From Porphyra umbilicalis (taxonomy: Eukaryota; Rhodophyta; Bangiophyceae; Bangiales; Bangiaceae): a DNA stretch of 64,000 bases. A program made the translations under genes and the position numbers. The notes beneath the pieces were generated by a model. That model ran no database searches and was not told the origin of the DNA. It saw only the letters and a list, made by a program, of their open reading frames with translations. The stretch lies in the NCBI GenBank assembly GCA_002049455.2, contig KV918772.1, positions 186,001 to 250,000 of the forward strand, given 5' to 3'. Shown piece after piece: positions 1-9,679 of the stretch; the stretch's first letter is position 1, and each line of letters begins with the position of its first letter.

Positions 1-660
1 GCCACACGGCGCCCAGACTCCGGCCCAGCTTCCCGCTTGTAGAACTGGAATGACGGTTGTGCAGCGAGATGCAGAAACTCTGCACCGCAACGTGCACGAT
101 TCTTGCACGACTGCTGCCAGGTTTGGTACATAATTCTTGCACAGACACTGACTCTGTGCAACTCCCATACAAGAATCGTGCACGAAAAACCGCCGTTTGT
201 GCAAGAAATGGAGGCCTGTAAAACCTTGTATACAACTGTATACAAGGAAATTCGGGCTCTCCCAGGAACGTGGTCTAAGCCCCACTGTGCAGGGACGTGG
301 CAATCTCACCGCAACTGTTGGGCGCACTTTCCGGACTACTTTTCGATGGTTTCGTTTCATTCAGCGCTGGTGGAGATCCCTTCGAGCTCCTTCGCTTTCA
401 TTCAATTTTGGACTGCCAGAATTGGGCTACGCACAACCCAGCAATGACGACTAGTGTTGCCCAACTGGTTTATCATAATTGGTTAAAACTGGTTTACATT
501 GGGTAAAAATCGGACATCGCTTGTGAACTAGTTTTGGGTGCGAAATATTGGTCGAACTGGTTTTTTAAGTACGAAAGCGTTGCTGTCCTGTGACCGGAAT
601 TTCCTGCGTTCCTTGGCTTTAAGTGCGGGACCCGATCCAACTTACGGACCTGTGCACGAC
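1..660. repeat. AT-richer intergenic DNA with several small foldbacks
   Basis: No gene is recognised here. The sequence contains perfect short inverted repeats. GTGCACGATTCTTG at 92-105 pairs with its complement at 170-183. GCACAGA and TCTGTGC lie close together inside that loop. CCTTGTATAC at 224-233 pairs with GTATACAAGG at 238-247 across a 4-bp spacer. This looks like remains of small foldback or MITE-type repeats rather than coding sequence. The open frames over it are short and overlap one another without any domain. Confidence 0.5.
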
Positions 661-689
661 CTGAACAGACGACTGGTGTCTTCGTCTCT

Positions 690-845
690 CACACATCGCA
701 CACGAGTCGTGTAACTACATACCGCACACGAGTTGTGGAACGAGAGGTATAACCAGATGTGTAACCACACCGCACACAAGTCGTGCAACCACACCGCACA
801 CATGTCGTGCAATCACACCACTCACGCCCGCACAGGAAAGGGACG
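690..845. repeat. Degenerate ~24-bp tandem repeat (accgcacacaagtcgtgcaaccac type)
   Basis: Successive copies of a roughly 24-bp unit built around CGCACAC(A/G)(A/T)GT(C/T)GTG run through this stretch. The clearest adjacent copies lie at about 760-820. The core CACGAGTCGTG is itself palindromic. No coding potential is evident. Confidence 0.6.
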
Positions 846-1084
846 GCCACGAACGCAGCACGCAACCACGCGGGAAGAGTGAGGGTCCATGTACCTAGCA
901 TGTATGTACCTAGCAGCCTCGAGTAGATCTGCGGCAGAAAAGCAACGACGAGGACCATTGCACAAGCCAAAAACACATCATGCACGAAGAAGCAGAAGAG
1001 AAGGGAACGCCGCGCAGAGGAGATAGATGCTCGTGCCAGACGCGCTGCACGCAGACACAGAACGTACGCACACTGCCCTCCTCA

Positions 1085-1205
1085 GTAAATGACTTTACTG
1101 ACTCTCCCACTGGCTCCTATGACTCTCCAACTGACTCCACTGACTCCACTGACTCTGCAACTGACGCCACTGACTCTCCAACTGACTCCACTGGCCATCA
1201 TACAT
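1085..1205. repeat. Short minisatellite built on ctgactcc / ctgactct
   Basis: A run of imperfect 9-15-bp units (CTGACTCCACTGACTCT and variants) repeats about ten times. The overlapping plus-strand frames are translations of the repeat and are not regarded as genes. Confidence 0.6.
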
Positions 1206-1283
1206 ACTGGCAGTTCGACTGACGTCCACATGATCACCTACAGACATATCACTCACAGATACACACCAGCATCTCCCCGTGTA

Positions 1284-1415
1284 CAGCCGTTCTCCTAATA
1301 ATCCCGCACTTCAACAGTTGCAAAAGAGTTCCGAATCGGCCTCTACGACCCCGCAGACGCCGATTTGGAACTCTTTTGCAACAGTTGGAGTGCGGGATTT
1401 TTAGGAGAACGGCTG
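1284..1415. mobile_element. 132-bp TA-flanked hairpin MITE (Tc1/mariner-like)
   Basis: Two arms of about 58 bp form a near-perfect inverted repeat around a loop of roughly 20 bp. The ends read CAGCCGTTCTCCTAA and its complement. They are flanked on both sides by TA (1282-1283 and 1416-1417), the target duplication expected of Tc1/mariner-type elements. Only a few mismatches separate the arms, so the insertion is likely recent. It has no coding capacity and would need a transposase in trans. Confidence 0.8.
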
Positions 1416-1787
1416 TATCACACCATGTGGGTCTACATGTGGCGCTTTACTTTAGAAATCTCAGTTTTTTTGTGCAGTGCCGAACGGAGCTAGATGCATT
1501 CAAAGGTCGAGGCCTCCAGGGCCGCTTGGTTCAGAAGTAGCCTACCAATCCATGCGGACTGCCCCTGAGAAAGCGATTTCGTGCAAGGCTCTCCGTCCTG
1601 GTCGAACGTACCTGACATTTGTTCTTGGACAGATACAAGCGCTACGTGACAAGGAGAGAAGCATTAAGATCGCAGGGAGCACCATCAGAAAGAGCACGTC
1701 AAAGAGCATAAGGTATTTGTCTCATCTTGCAAACTCGTCAAGCCTCATAAGATGAGAATTCTAAAATAAAGCGCCACACATGACGAC

Positions 1788-2331
1788 GAGGATCTCCACC
1801 AATGGCTCCAACCGTCCTGACAGCCAAACGTGGCACCGTTTGGCCAACGGGGGCATTGGTGGAGAAAGCGAGATCCAAAAGTAGTGTGTGACTGTGATGT
1901 GACGGCCCAAAAATAGCACTCCTCACATTTTCCAATCCCTTGATACATCTCGTGGTGGCCTCGCGGGATCGCCCTTCTTTTGGAGCTTGAACGGCAGCGC
2001 CACTCCAAACAGACCTGTTTGGAGACGCCCCGAGTCGTTTGGCCAACCCCTGGTCCCCTGTTCTGACCACGTAAGCCAATGGAAAGCGTGACCCGTGGCT
2101 TGCAGACATTTGCGAGACGATCTGGCAGTCATGGAGATTCTCTGTAGTGCGTCTGTGGGAATACTGGCGTGCCACAAAAGAGGCCCACCGCCAGAGACGT
2201 CGAGGCGAGCCCAAGTTTGAGACGTGATCTGCTTAGTTTTGGCTCTGCCTTTGGAGAGCCAGTGACAGCGTCACACGTTGCGCCCACGTGGCCATTGTGT
2301 TGGACGGTTGGCTCCATTGGTGGAGATGCTC
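1788..2331. mobile_element. 544-bp PIF/Harbinger-type MITE, complete copy
   Basis: Terminal inverted repeats of about 30 bp (GAGgATCTCCACCAATGG at the left, complement of GAGcATCTCCACCAATGG at the right) enclose a noncoding body. GAGCATCTCC-type ends are typical of PIF/Harbinger MITEs. TTA follows the right end (2332-2334), but the left flank is GAC, so the target duplication is not preserved. The same element in reverse orientation is found split in two at 46677-46918 and 51322-51631, which confirms both its ends and its length. Open frames over it are not genes. Confidence 0.85.
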
Positions 2332-3027
2332 TTAGTCGGGCCCAAAAACGCGGGCACTCGGAGATCACCCCCCCCCTGGCAGCTCCATTCTTACGAGAAC
2401 TCGTGTGGCTTCAAATCGAAGACGCTAATTTCGTGGGAACTCTTCCTCCGTGCATCCTGCGCCCTCTCCTGCTGAGATGGCATCCGGTGGCCAGGTAACG
2501 ATGCTACCGGCCTGATCGGCCACCCAAAGGCGATCAGCCACTATAAGCAGAAACAGGTCCGCCAGACGCATGGCACGACGTGGCGATGCGTTGTAAGCGA
2601 CTGGCCCCCAAGGCGCCGTCGTGTTGCGGTACTTGCCCGCCGCGGTCAGGATTTTCTTTTTTCCTTTTTTTGTCCTTTTTTTCTGTTTCTCTGCCTAACC
2701 GTTTCTACGATGCATGTTCATTCACGCCGCCCGCGGTGCTGACCACGCCACCGCCGCGGGCCGCGCACGCCCGCGCCACCCGTGCGTCACGCCCACGCAG
2801 GCGCGAGCCACGGCCGTCCGCCCGGTCGGTGACGCGCTCCCACTCACTGCCGGCACGGCCTGGTGCCACTAGGCGGCAGCCGGCCGCCCGTCGGGGGTGG
2901 GCCGAGCCCCCCGCGTCGGCCGCCCCGCACGCGCACCGTCGGTCGCCGCTTTGGGCTAGCGTCCATGGCGGTCTCCGGCGCGGCATCGGGGCAACCCCCG
3001 GGGGGGAGCCCATCGACGCGTCTCGGT
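2332..3027. other. Intergenic DNA, no gene seen
   Basis: The interval holds a C-run, a T/C-rich tract at about 2650-2700, and GC-rich DNA downstream of the small minus-strand gene. Some of it may be that gene's 3' untranslated region and terminator region. No domain-bearing frame is present. Confidence 0.4.
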
Positions 3028-3372
3028 CTAGTCGAGGCACACGTCCTCTCCCTGGGTCACCTCGGCGATGCCTTGGCACATGGCGCATCCGCCTGGCATG
3101 CCCTGCTCACAATCGTGGGAGGCGTCGGTGTGGACGCGGGTCTTGAGGTCCTCGAGGAGCGTCGAGGCCGTCGTACTAATGGGCTCTGCAGTCTCGTCAC
3201 GCACGCGCTTCATGGCTTTGGCCGCCCGGATGAGCTTCATCATCATGTGCTTGGAGTAGGGGCCGCCGTGCGCATTCTCGTAGGACTCGACCTCGTCGAT
3301 CGCCTCCTGTGCCTGCTCCATGGCCGTCGCTGTGGAATTCACGGGCCCAACGGTCTGGGCCGTCAGCGCCAT
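3028..3372 (-). CDS. Small cysteine-containing protein of unknown function (114 aa)
   Basis: The start chosen is the ATG at 3372 (protein beginning MALTAQTVGP). It is preceded by an untranslated leader of about 120 bases and a clear TATAAA box (minus strand, 3521-3526). The predicted protein is polar and mostly helical in composition. A basic patch lies around residues 44-58 (MMMKLIRAAKAMKRVRD), and the tail carries four cysteines (C88, C96, C99, C112), a possible small metal-binding or disulphide cluster. There is no signal peptide or membrane segment. Its ordinary composition contrasts with the low-complexity frames around it, and with the promoter this makes it one of the few plausible host genes in the window. 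I do not recognise the family. Confidence 0.55.
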   Translation of the reverse strand: MALTAQTVGPVNSTATAMEQAQEAIDEVESYENAHGGPYSKHMMMKLIRAAKAMKRVRDETAEPISTTASTLLEDLKTRVHTDASHDCEQGMPGGCAMCQGIAEVTQGEDVCLD

Positions 3373-3520
3373 GGTTCGGTGAATGGTGTCGCGAGCGTCG
3401 GAAACAGGAGTCAGGTGAGTAGGAGGAAGGAACGGCGGTGAAGGGAGTAGAGGGCGGTGAGGTGCTTGGGGAGGTCGGCGTTCTCGTCCAGCAGCGCTGA
3501 CCCGGCGCCCACCTCTCGCC

Positions 3521-3526
3521 TTTATA
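3521..3526 (-). promoter_or_regulatory. TATA box of the 114-aa gene
   Basis: GCGTATAAAGGCG is read on the minus strand. It lies about 150 bp upstream of the ATG at 3372, which predicts transcription starting near 3490-3500. Confidence 0.55.
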
Positions 3527-3529
3527 CGC

Positions 3530-4770
3530 AAGCCGGTGGGTTCCGACGGGGCGCCAGTGCTGCCCACGGGCAGAGCGGATGGTCGCGCCTGCGGCGGGCG
3601 CCCCCCCCCGCTTGCTCCTGTGGCGGGCACAGACACGCTCGTCATGCAACGACTGTTCCAACAGAAGAAAGCGGGCAGCGGCGCTGCGCCTCGCAACCCG
3701 TCGCACTGCTCTTCTCGGGCGGGGCGCACAGCACCCGCGCGCGTGACGCATGCGGGCGGTGTGTGTGGTCAAGGGCGCGCTTCACACGCCACAGTATCAG
3801 GTACGATGGTGCTTCTCTAAACCAGTGACTTGCTCATTGTGCCTTGCGCGCGTGTTTGGTATGGGTCGATGCGTCGCTGACCCGACGGTGGCACTTGTAG
3901 GTAAACGTGCTGTACATTGCCAGACTGGACATATCCAGGTGCGCCTTGCGCCCTCTTTTCAGTGAGAGTAGAGGACCAGGAACAGGAGGCCGCTTCTTTG
4001 ACCTCCTACGTAGAACGCTGGACGATGCAAAGGTCGCATGACACATTTCTGCGCATGGAGTGCGTTGCGCGAGACGCGCAAAACGGGTGGGAGCTGCTGC
4101 GCGCGATCATGGGGGGTCGCAATGATCGCGGAGCAGGCTCCTGCCGTGAGGCGATGGACCGTGGGGCGGAGCGAAGCGTGGACCCTTCTCCTCTTCCTGT
4201 GCTCTTGACACTGGTACATACTGTCATTCGTGTGGCCAAAAGCGTTTCGGCAGCGATAAGCGCAGGCTCTGCGAACCCGCTCCGCTCGGATCCAGAGTAC
4301 TTGTTTTCTTCTATCGGCAGATCGCAGTGTATGGGAAACAGAGAAGGTGACGTTGCTGGGTTGTCGACCTGCGAACTGGAGCTTGCGAGCGGCTTTCCCG
4401 TGAGATGTCCACATTCCGACAGTCCAGTGCGACATTTCAAGCAAACAGGCCATCGATCGACCTCGCGATCACGCTGATCTGGACCCCAATCGTCAGCAAA
4501 TAAGCCGGTCAAGTGAGACACGCAGCGCGATAGGCTTCAAATGGCTGCAAATTCTTCCGATCGAGTAGACACGACGAGGTCAAACGCACAAATGTCGGAG
4601 ACACGTTGGCAGCATCTCGCATCATCTCGCGGCGCTGTCGCATCTCGCGACTGACAGCAGTGATTTGTAGGTCTCTCATTTGTCCGTTCAGCCGGCAGAC
4701 GTACAGCATGCGTGCAATCTGGTGGCGCTTTCGCCTCGATCGACACTGGAGCATTCTGTTCTGAAGCGCC
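3530..4770. other. Intergenic DNA; probable 5' outer part of element E1
   Basis: No gene is recognised. Between about 4,260 and 4,410 are TGCGAAC / GCGAGC words that resemble TGCGAACC words near the other end of E1 (15,020-15,290). E1 therefore probably extends left of its palindrome-rich part, but I could not find a matching terminal inverted repeat. Confidence 0.35.
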
Positions 4771-4776
4771 TGTGAG

Positions 4777-5832
4777 GCGGCCGCGTGGTGTCCGCTGGTC
4801 ACCGTGACGCAGGGCGGGCTCCCACGCGGCCGCCTGCGGCGGTCGGGCGGCCCGGCCTGCAAGGCTGCCGAGACGCGGCAGGGGCCACGCACGATCGCGT
4901 CCCTTGCGGAGCCGCAGAATCGTGCGACCCCCTCCGATTTTTGTGTCAGCGATCCGCATGCTCATTGGTCAGACGCACTCTCGCTGTGCACCTCCCCGGC
5001 CACACCCTCGATTGGCCGTCCACCGTGAACGGCCGACTGGGCGCCACATGTCGCGCAGGGAGCTCTGTGGCGTTTGAGCGAGGCCTGCGGGCCACGCGTG
5101 CCACGCTCGGCGTGGCCTGCAGGGCCCCTGAGCGTGACAGGCAAGAAAGGCGGCCGCCCGATTCCCCCCGAGCGAGGGGGCACTCGAGGGCGGCCGCCTG
5201 TTTTTGGGGCGTACGGTGGGGTTGTGCCACCTGCGAGACCGTCGAGAACGGCCGCGGTGGAGCCCTGCGGGCCCCTCTGTCATCGTCCACGCAGTGGCAG
5301 GGTGGGGGCGCCGCGCATCGTCTCGAACGGTCGCTTGCGTTGGGGGCAGACTCTGTTTGTGGACCATTTGTGGGCGGGGTGGCAGCGCCGGGGGCAACCG
5401 CACCGGGGCCGTGACCCGTTCGGCGCCGAGGGAGGAGCATTGTGCATCCGCGTGCGTGCGTGCGGCCGCCATCGTCGCCAGCGGCCGCCGTTGCAGCGCG
5501 GGAGAGGAGACGTCGAGCGCGCGTGCTTTGTAGCGGCCGCCGTTGTCGTTGGCGGCCGCGTTGCATCACGGGAGGGAGGACGTGCGTGTCCGCGCGCTTT
5601 TTCGCGGCCGCCGTTGTCGTTGGCGGCCGCGGCGGCACCGTGTGCGCGTGTGCGCTGCTCTTGGCGGCCGTCTTTCTCTGTGCCCGCCGCTGGTCGCGAC
5701 CGTTTTTGGACGAGGGTGCGGCGGGAGGCGGGCTGCCTCACCTTTTTGGCGGCCGCTCTGTGCAGAAGCGGCCGCCTTTCGCTCCCTGCCCACGAGGCGT
5801 CGGACTGTGCGAGGACCGGCCGTTGCGGCAGC
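4777..5832 (+). other. E1 5' region of the SANT gene, palindrome-rich
   Basis: GC-rich leader of the E1 partner gene. It is full of GCGGCCGC copies, including about 60-bp repeats at 5530-5640 (GCGGCCGCCGTTGTCGTTGG type). Long open frames in several phases are a by-product of the stop-free composition. No protein domain is seen before 5833. Confidence 0.45.
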
Positions 5833-8800
5833 ATGGTTCTTCCCGCGCCGCGTCCGATCTCAAAAACGGAGCGCCGGCGCGGTCTGCGGCAGTTCTGCCG
5901 TATGTGCCGACGCACGCTGGGCGTCGGTGACGATCATCCCCTGTGCGCGCCATCCTGCCCGTGTCCGTGGGCGGCGCGCACTCGGCCCATATCAGAGGCT
6001 CCACCACGAGCATCTGGGGCCGAGGCGCCACCACCTCAACCTGTACACCCTCCTTGCCTCGGTCCACTGCCGTCAGGACCGCCGAGCCCGCATCGTCAAG
6101 ACCCGCTTCCCACCGATTGGCGGCCGCCGCCGCAGCGGCCGCCGAGCCCGCTTCGTCAAGGCCTGCGTGCCCCCGATTGGCGGCCGCCGCCGCAGCGGCC
6201 GCCGAGCCCGCTTCGTCAAGGCCTGCGTCCCCCCGATTGGCGGCCGCCGCCGCAGCGGCCGCCGAGCCCGCTTCGTCAAGGCCTGCGTCCCCCCGATTGT
6301 CGGCCGCCGCCGCAGCGGCCGCCGAGCCCGCTTCGTCAAGGCCTGCGTCCCCCCGATTGGCGGCCGTCGCCGCAGCGGCCGCCGAGCCCGCGCCGTCAAG
6401 GCCTGCGTCCCCCCGATTGGCGGCCGCCGCCGCAGCGGCTGCCGAGCCCGCCCCGTCAAGGCCTGCGTCCCCCCGATTGGCGGCCGTCGCCGCAGCGGCC
6501 GCCGAGCCCGCGCCGTCAAGGCCTGCGTCCCCCGATTGGCGGCCGTCGCCGCAGCGGCCGCCGAGTTCCACTCGCGCATGCCAGCCGTCGCGAGGCTGGC
6601 AGCCACCGGCGAGCCCACCTAGAGCAAGTGCGCCCCGTGACCAAGTACGGCCGTCATCATCGGGTCTGGGGAGCCCCCCTTGTCAAGGCGCATCTGGGTC
6701 CGCCTGGCGGCCGCCCCCGGCGCGGCCGCCAAGCCCACTTGGTCAAGGTCCACCCTCTGCAACCCGGCGGCCGTCGCCCCAGCGGCCGCCGAGTCCCCCA
6801 AGCCCGCCGCGTCAAGGACCACCTGCGCCGACGTGGCCACCTGTCGGAACATCCAGTCCGCCAAGTCTCTCGGAGCGAGCGCGGCCACCAACTCCACCGG
6901 TGGACGCGGGGGAATTGCGGGAGCTGCAGGAGCTTGCCCGCAGAGCGCACAACGGGGACCGGACTGCGCAATGGCTGCTGCGGGAGGGCAGTCCGGATTG
7001 CCTGCAGGAGAGCAATTGGTGGGAGGCGCGGCGGCACGGGCGGCAGCAGATGAGACAAGGTCACCTGCTGCCTCCTCGGCCGCGGCCGGCGGGGCCGCCA
7101 ATCGGGCGGCCCCCGACGCCGCCGCCACGGCCGCAGACCGACGCGCTGACGGAGATTTCGAGGCCCCGCCAAGCTGCAGCGTCGCAGGCCGCGGATACAA
7201 CCTCGTCGCGGGGGGTTCATCGGGGCTTGGGCGAGGCCGCGGACGTGGACATGCACTCGGCGGACAAATCGGCGCCGGCGGATACGGTGAACGCGGCGTC
7301 GGAGACGCTACCGTCGACGCCGATGCCGGGTTTGCAGTCCGCGGCCGTGGGGCGGGCAGGCGCGGAGCACTCGGAGGGCGCTGCCCTCCCGGCGGCCGCG
7401 GAGCAGGGGTTGCAGAGGTGCGCGGGGCTGAACAGGCTGTCGCTGCAGCCACCGCCGGTCTCCCGGCCTCTGACGCTACACGAGGCGATGGCGGCGACGC
7501 AGAGTCCCGCGGCGTCACGTCGCCCAGCCGATCAGGTCACGGAGCGGCCGCCTCAGCGGCCGCTCACGGGAGTGGATCTGGCAACACAGCCGGAGCCGCG
7601 GCCGCCGACGGCGGCCGCGGCGGCGGAAGCGGAGTCGGCGATGGAGGGCGTGCACCCACCGCCGGCCCAGGCGGGGACGGACATGGAGGGGGTGCAGCGG
7701 CCGCCGGTGGAGGCGGGGACGGTGGCGGTCCCCCTTCCTCCTCAGCGGCCGCTGCGACAGCCGACGCCGTCGCCGCTGGCGACAACGAGTCCCCCACCGC
7801 CAGGGGCAGAGGACGCGGCCGAGGATGGACCGAGGCAGAGCGAGTAGCTCTCTGCCAGGCCTGGTTGGCGGTGGCGCAAGACCCGGTGGTCGGTACCGAC
7901 CAGAGCCGAGCAACCTTTGCCGCTGCAATCGTCAACGGGTACAAGTCCCATTGCCCGATGGGCCCTGGACGTAGGGCGCGCACGGACACTGCCATCGACC
8001 GCGAACTGCGCTATTCAGTTTTCAAGAACGTTCAACGCTTTTCATCCTCTATGGTAGCCGTCGGGCGTCGCCAGATGACGGGCAATTTGACGGACGACGA
8101 CCTGACACGCATGGCCACCGCGCACTTTGACGCCGAGAACCTGTATGAGGCCGTGCAAGCGGACGACAACGACGGGGACGCGCCGGTCTTGGTGGTGAAG
8201 AAGGGCGGCACGAGAGAAGCCGATTGGGTCAAGTGTTGGACGGTCATGCGCAAGTTGGACAAGTTCAGCGGCGCGTCGGGGGCGGCCGCCACGGCGGCCG
8301 CCGCTCGCGGCCGCCGTCCTGTGCCAGGCGGGGGCGTCGGGGACATTTCGGACGACGACTCGAGCTCCACGGTCGGTAGGCGGCGCGGCCTCTTCCAAGA
8401 GCGGCCTATCGGTACTAAGGCCGCCAAAGCGGCGGCCTCGACTGACATTGCTATCCAAAGGGAGGCCGCCACGACGGCGGCCGCCCTCAAGTCCTTATCT
8501 GAGACGGCCATCGAGCGCGCCGACATTGACTTTTGGAAGGTCAAGGACGTGCGTGAGACGGGTGAGGCGGAGCAGTGGCGCAAGAACGAGATGGAGCGGC
8601 GGCTTCTGCTCTCCAACGCCAGACTGCGCAAGGCCAAGGCCGCGGAGGCACGGGTCGCTTCGCGCTCGACAACAACTGCGCCGTCTATGTCGGGCACCTC
8701 TGCGGCCGCTACCGCGGCCGCTGAGGCGGCGGCCGGTGCGGCCGCAGGTAGGGCTCCAAGTGCGGCCGCATCGCCAGCATCTGCAGTTTCTCCAAGTGGT

Positions 8801-9277
8801 GGTGCGGCCGCGTCTCCCGGGTCTGGTGGAACGCCCGGTACTCCTGGCGGCGTGGCTGTGAACGGCGGCGAAGCGGCCGCGTTGGCGCCGGCCGCTGACA
8901 ACACAGTCGGGTCCCTGGCGTCTGGCGCGGCCGCGAGTGCGGCCGCATTGCCTCCGTCTTCATCTTCTCCGAGTGACGGCGTCGACGCGTCGCCGCGTAC
9001 CGGCGCATCACCAGCCGCGGCCGCAAGCGCGGCCGTTGCCCGCCGCGCTGCGGCCTCGGCCGGTATCGGCTCGGTCAAGCGGAGGAAGGGGCGAGGCTGG
9101 AACTCGTTGCAGACCAAGCAGGCCCGCTTGACGGCGGCCAGGAACACCGTATCGGGTCCAAGCCGTTCCATGACGCCGCGGCCGCATAATGCGGCCGCTG
9201 GCGAATCGGGCGACGACGAGGAGGACGCTGCCTGTGGTACCAGTGGCAGCGATTGCGCGGATGGTGACTTGGCTTGA
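5833..9277 (+). CDS. E1 SANT/Myb partner protein of a PIF/Harbinger transposon
   Basis: Known role of the family: the Myb/SANT protein works with the DDE transposase, binding transposon ends and helping nuclear entry. The start at 5833 (MVLPAPRPISKTERRR) is inferred because E2's protein begins in the same style, a TERRR segment followed by a cysteine cluster (here FCRMC...HPLCAPSCPC). Next come 20-residue repeats from the 60-bp array (6090-6580), then low-complexity sequence, then the SANT domain. That domain begins at W (7826) with GWTEAERVALCQAWL...VGTDQ and resembles the DPIVGTDQ pattern of plant homologues. The C-terminal third is broken up by alanine runs where the element's palindrome occurs. 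The N-terminal repeats and the SANT part lie in different frames (change within roughly 6,680-7,050). A hairpin-T-tract element follows at 9371. Confidence 0.7.
6085..6580 (+). repeat. 60-bp tandem array in E1, about 8 copies
   Basis: Near-identical 60-bp units, each containing GGCGGCCGCC twice, are stacked with exact 60-bp spacing and end with a slightly shortened copy. Because 60 is a multiple of three, the unit encodes a regular 20-residue repeat in the SANT gene. In another frame it encodes a PASPRLAAAAAAAAE-type repeat. Very low divergence suggests recent expansion. Confidence 0.9.
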
Positions 9278-9370
9278 GTTGTATCTCTGTTAATATTTGT
9301 GTCGGTGGGGTCTCTGCGCGTGTGGAGTGCTCGACTACTGCATCGACTATTGTACGACAAACATACACGG

Positions 9371-9401
9371 TTTTTTTTTCCCCTTCGCCGGGGTTTTTTT
9401 T
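9371..9401 (+). terminator. T9 - palindrome - T8 element after the E1 SANT gene
   Basis: T9, then CCCCTTCGCCGGGG, then T8, flanked by GG and CC, 93 bp after the stop codon. The middle can pair CCCC with GGGG. The same architecture follows all four transposon genes in the window with a different stem each time, so it is probably a transcript-end or replication structure. Confidence 0.6.
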
Positions 9402-9639
9402 CCTACACACCGACTCTGTCCGACCCTGCGACTCCGTCCGAGAAGCGAGCACGGCAAAATCCTCTCACTTGTACACCAGTCATGCTGCAGCTCGAAAGTA
9501 TAAGCCACTGGTGGACATCCGCCTACGCCATACAGAGCGGCGGCCTCGTCCGTCTTCCTAGATAGAACGGAGGCCGTCCAAGCGTCTTTTCTATCCCGGG
9601 TCGGCGTGGTGGCGTCCGCCGACGTGCCAATGTGTGAGG

Positions 9640-9669
9640 AAAAAAAAAAGCCATGATGGCAAAAAAAAA
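9640..9669 (-). terminator. T9 - palindrome - T10 element after the E1 transposase
   Basis: Read on the minus strand: GG, T9, GCCATCATGGC, T10, CC. The stem is GCCAT/ATGGC with a one-base loop. It begins about 10 bp after the transposase stop at 9680. Confidence 0.6.
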
Positions 9670-9679
9670 CCATTGAACG

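Noticed and set aside
690-845. Direct repeats suggestive of a CRISPR array
   Set aside because: Units are contiguous and degenerate with no unique spacers, and the genome is eukaryotic.
5543-7518. Overlapping long frames on both strands around the 60-bp array
   Set aside because: They come from stop-free GC-rich repeats; only the frame linking the TERRR/Cys segment and the repeat to the SANT region has support.
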